Shown piece after piece: positions 6,545 through 6,990 of a DNA stretch of 6,990 nt. Under the pieces are notes generated by a model, which did not search any database, was not told the origin of the DNA, and saw only the letters and a list, made by a program, of their open reading frames with translations. Made by a program: the position numbers and the translations under genes. This DNA comes from Conexibacter sp. (GTDB lineage Bacteria > Actinomycetota > Thermoleophilia > Solirubrobacterales > Solirubrobacteraceae). Every line of letters starts with the position of its first letter. Position 1 is the stretch's first letter. The DNA lies in the NCBI GenBank assembly GCA_025964055.1, contig JAOPZP010000442.1, positions 1-6,990 on the forward strand. The letters run 5' to 3'.

Positions 6545-6550
6545 ATACTA
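6545..6550 (-). promoter_or_regulatory. Candidate -10 element (TAGTAT) giving a leaderless wzc transcript
   Basis: TAGTAT fits the TAnnnT pattern of bacterial -10 elements and is followed by exactly 6 nt and then the wzc-like ATG, so transcription would begin at or next to the A of the start codon. The GGAG between them is only 2 nt from the ATG, too close for a normal Shine-Dalgarno site, which agrees with leaderless initiation. The best -35 at 17 bp spacing is CTGCCG, a weak match. Confidence 0.4.
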
Positions 6551-6551
6551 G

Positions 6552-6568
6552 GTCAACCCCGGGATGAC
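6552..6568. promoter_or_regulatory. Interrupted dyad, candidate operator in the divergent region
   Basis: GTCA-a-CCC-c-GGG-a-TGAC is symmetric about position 6560, with seven of eight base pairs matching and one A/A mismatch. It lies directly upstream of the TAGTAT -10 element, in the spacer between -10 and -35 of the wzc promoter, where a regulator could act on both divergent genes. The dyad is imperfect and no known regulator site was recognised. Confidence 0.25.
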
Positions 6569-6594
6569 GGCAGGTCTGACCGGACGGATCTTGC

Positions 6595-6990
6595 ATGCCG
6601 CCGCCCACCTCGTCCCCCGTCGCCGTCAGCGTGCTCGTGCCGGTGCTGAACGAGGAGGCGACGATCGAGGCGACCGTCGCCGCCATGCTCGCCCAGGAGC
6701 TCGACGGGCGGTTGGAGCTGATCTTCGCCGACGGCGCGTCGACCGACGCCACGCGCGCCCGCCTCGAGGCGCTGGCGCGCGCCGACGATCGCGTCCGCGT
6801 CTTCGACAACCCCGACCGCGGGACGGCCAGCGGCCTCAACGTCTGCCTGCGCGAGGCCCGCGGCGAGTACGTGGCGCGCATGGACGCCCACACCTTCTTC
6901 GCCGCGGACTACCTCGCCCGCGGGATCGCGCGGCTGCAGCGGGGCGACGCGACGTGGGTCGCCGGCCCGCAGCGGCCCCGCGGCCGCGGG
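6595..6990 (+). CDS. Glycosyltransferase family 2, ExoA-like (partial, cut by window end)
   Basis: An open frame from ATG 6595 runs to the window end without a stop (132 codons seen). It is preceded by an in-frame TGA at 6577, so ATG 6595 is the first ATG available. The protein is a GT-A fold family 2 glycosyltransferase N-terminal domain: VSVLVPVLNEEATIEATV (11-28) is the nucleotide-binding opening strand, FADGASTDAT (44-53) carries the conserved DGxSTD, NPDRGTASGLNVCL (72-85) resembles the N-x-R-x-x-x-x-G-x-N segment, and ARGEYVARMDAHTFF (88-102) has the MDAH metal-binding variant of DXD, typical of the succinoglycan ExoA-like branch. Such enzymes add a sugar to a lipid-linked intermediate at the cytoplasmic face. 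Family 2 membership is secure; the ExoA-like sub-assignment rests on the RMDAHTFF...DY pattern. The C-terminal half, including any membrane helices, lies outside the window. Confidence 0.88.
   Translation, partial: MPPPTSSPVAVSVLVPVLNEEATIEATVAAMLAQELDGRLELIFADGASTDATRARLEALARADDRVRVFDNPDRGTASGLNVCLREARGEYVARMDAHTFFAADYLARGIARLQRGDATWVAGPQRPRGRG

Larger units (their letters stand above)
6539..6594. promoter_or_regulatory. Divergent promoter region between wzc-like gene and GT2 gene
   Basis: Only 56 bp separate the two divergent ATG codons, so both promoters and any operator must be packed here or overlap the genes. It contains TAGTAT on the minus strand (6550-6545), an interrupted dyad (6552-6568) and GGTC-t-GACC (6573-6581). 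For the GT2 gene only a weak GGA (6586-6588), 6 nt before its ATG, is visible as a ribosome site. Confidence 0.55.

Noticed and set aside
6551..6556. TTGACC on the minus strand as a -35 element for wzc
   Set aside because: It directly abuts the TAGTAT hexamer, so it cannot serve as its -35; the -10 that would pair with it at 17 bp would lie inside the coding region and is poor.
6528..6893. Minus-strand open frames opposite the GT2 gene
   Set aside because: Ser/Arg/Ala-rich with no motif, while the plus strand shows the GT2 motifs in order.
6977..6990. 14-bp perfect palindrome CCCGCGGCCGCGGG at the window end
   Set aside because: Made only of G and C, lies inside the GT2 coding region, and one such palindrome is expected by chance at this composition.

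Overview
The window is a very GC-rich stretch whose genes have strongly G/C-biased third codon positions. Its gene content is that of a Wzx/Wzy-type surface or exopolysaccharide locus. The codon style, the use of GTG starts, one gene that looks leaderless, and a one-piece Wzc-like co-polymerase/kinase suggest a high-GC actinomycete-type bacterium, possibly of the Thermoleophilia/Solirubrobacterales kind. That placement is inferred from style; no marker gene is present.

Layout from left to right. (1) A possible next gene starts at the extreme left edge on the minus strand, in a GTGA overlap. (2) A NodB-fold polysaccharide deacetylase is on minus (26-787). (3) A divergent control region (788-971) holds a -10-like TACAAT next to a 12-bp palindrome. 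(4) A Wzx-type flippase is on plus (972-2453). It meets the next gene tail to tail with only 4 bp between stop codons, and a strong GC hairpin lies at the junction. (5) A minus-strand operon reads from right to left: wzc-like co-polymerase/tyrosine kinase (5021-6538), O-antigen ligase/polymerase-family membrane protein (3600-5015), GT4 glycosyltransferase (2458-3603). Its genes are 5 bp apart and then overlap by 4 bp. (6) A 56-bp divergent promoter region (6539-6594) has a leaderless-looking -10 for wzc and a dyad. (7) A plus-strand GT2 glycosyltransferase of the ExoA type (6595-6990) is cut by the window edge.

Inferred working model: GT2 and GT4 enzymes build a repeat unit on a lipid carrier at the cytoplasmic face. 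The deacetylase may remove N- or O-acetyl groups from it; it has no visible export signal, so it probably works inside the cell. The flippase moves the unit across the membrane, the Wzy/WaaL-family protein polymerises or ligates it, and the Wzc-like protein controls chain length and export. A priming sugar-phosphate transferase, an outer transport component and a tyrosine phosphatase are not seen here and may lie outside.

I see no RNA gene, mobile element, CRISPR array or clearly new biological system. The points worth a second look are the regulatory structures in the two divergent regions, the hairpin at the convergent junction, the tyrosine-poor C-terminal tail of the kinase, and the deacetylase without a signal peptide.
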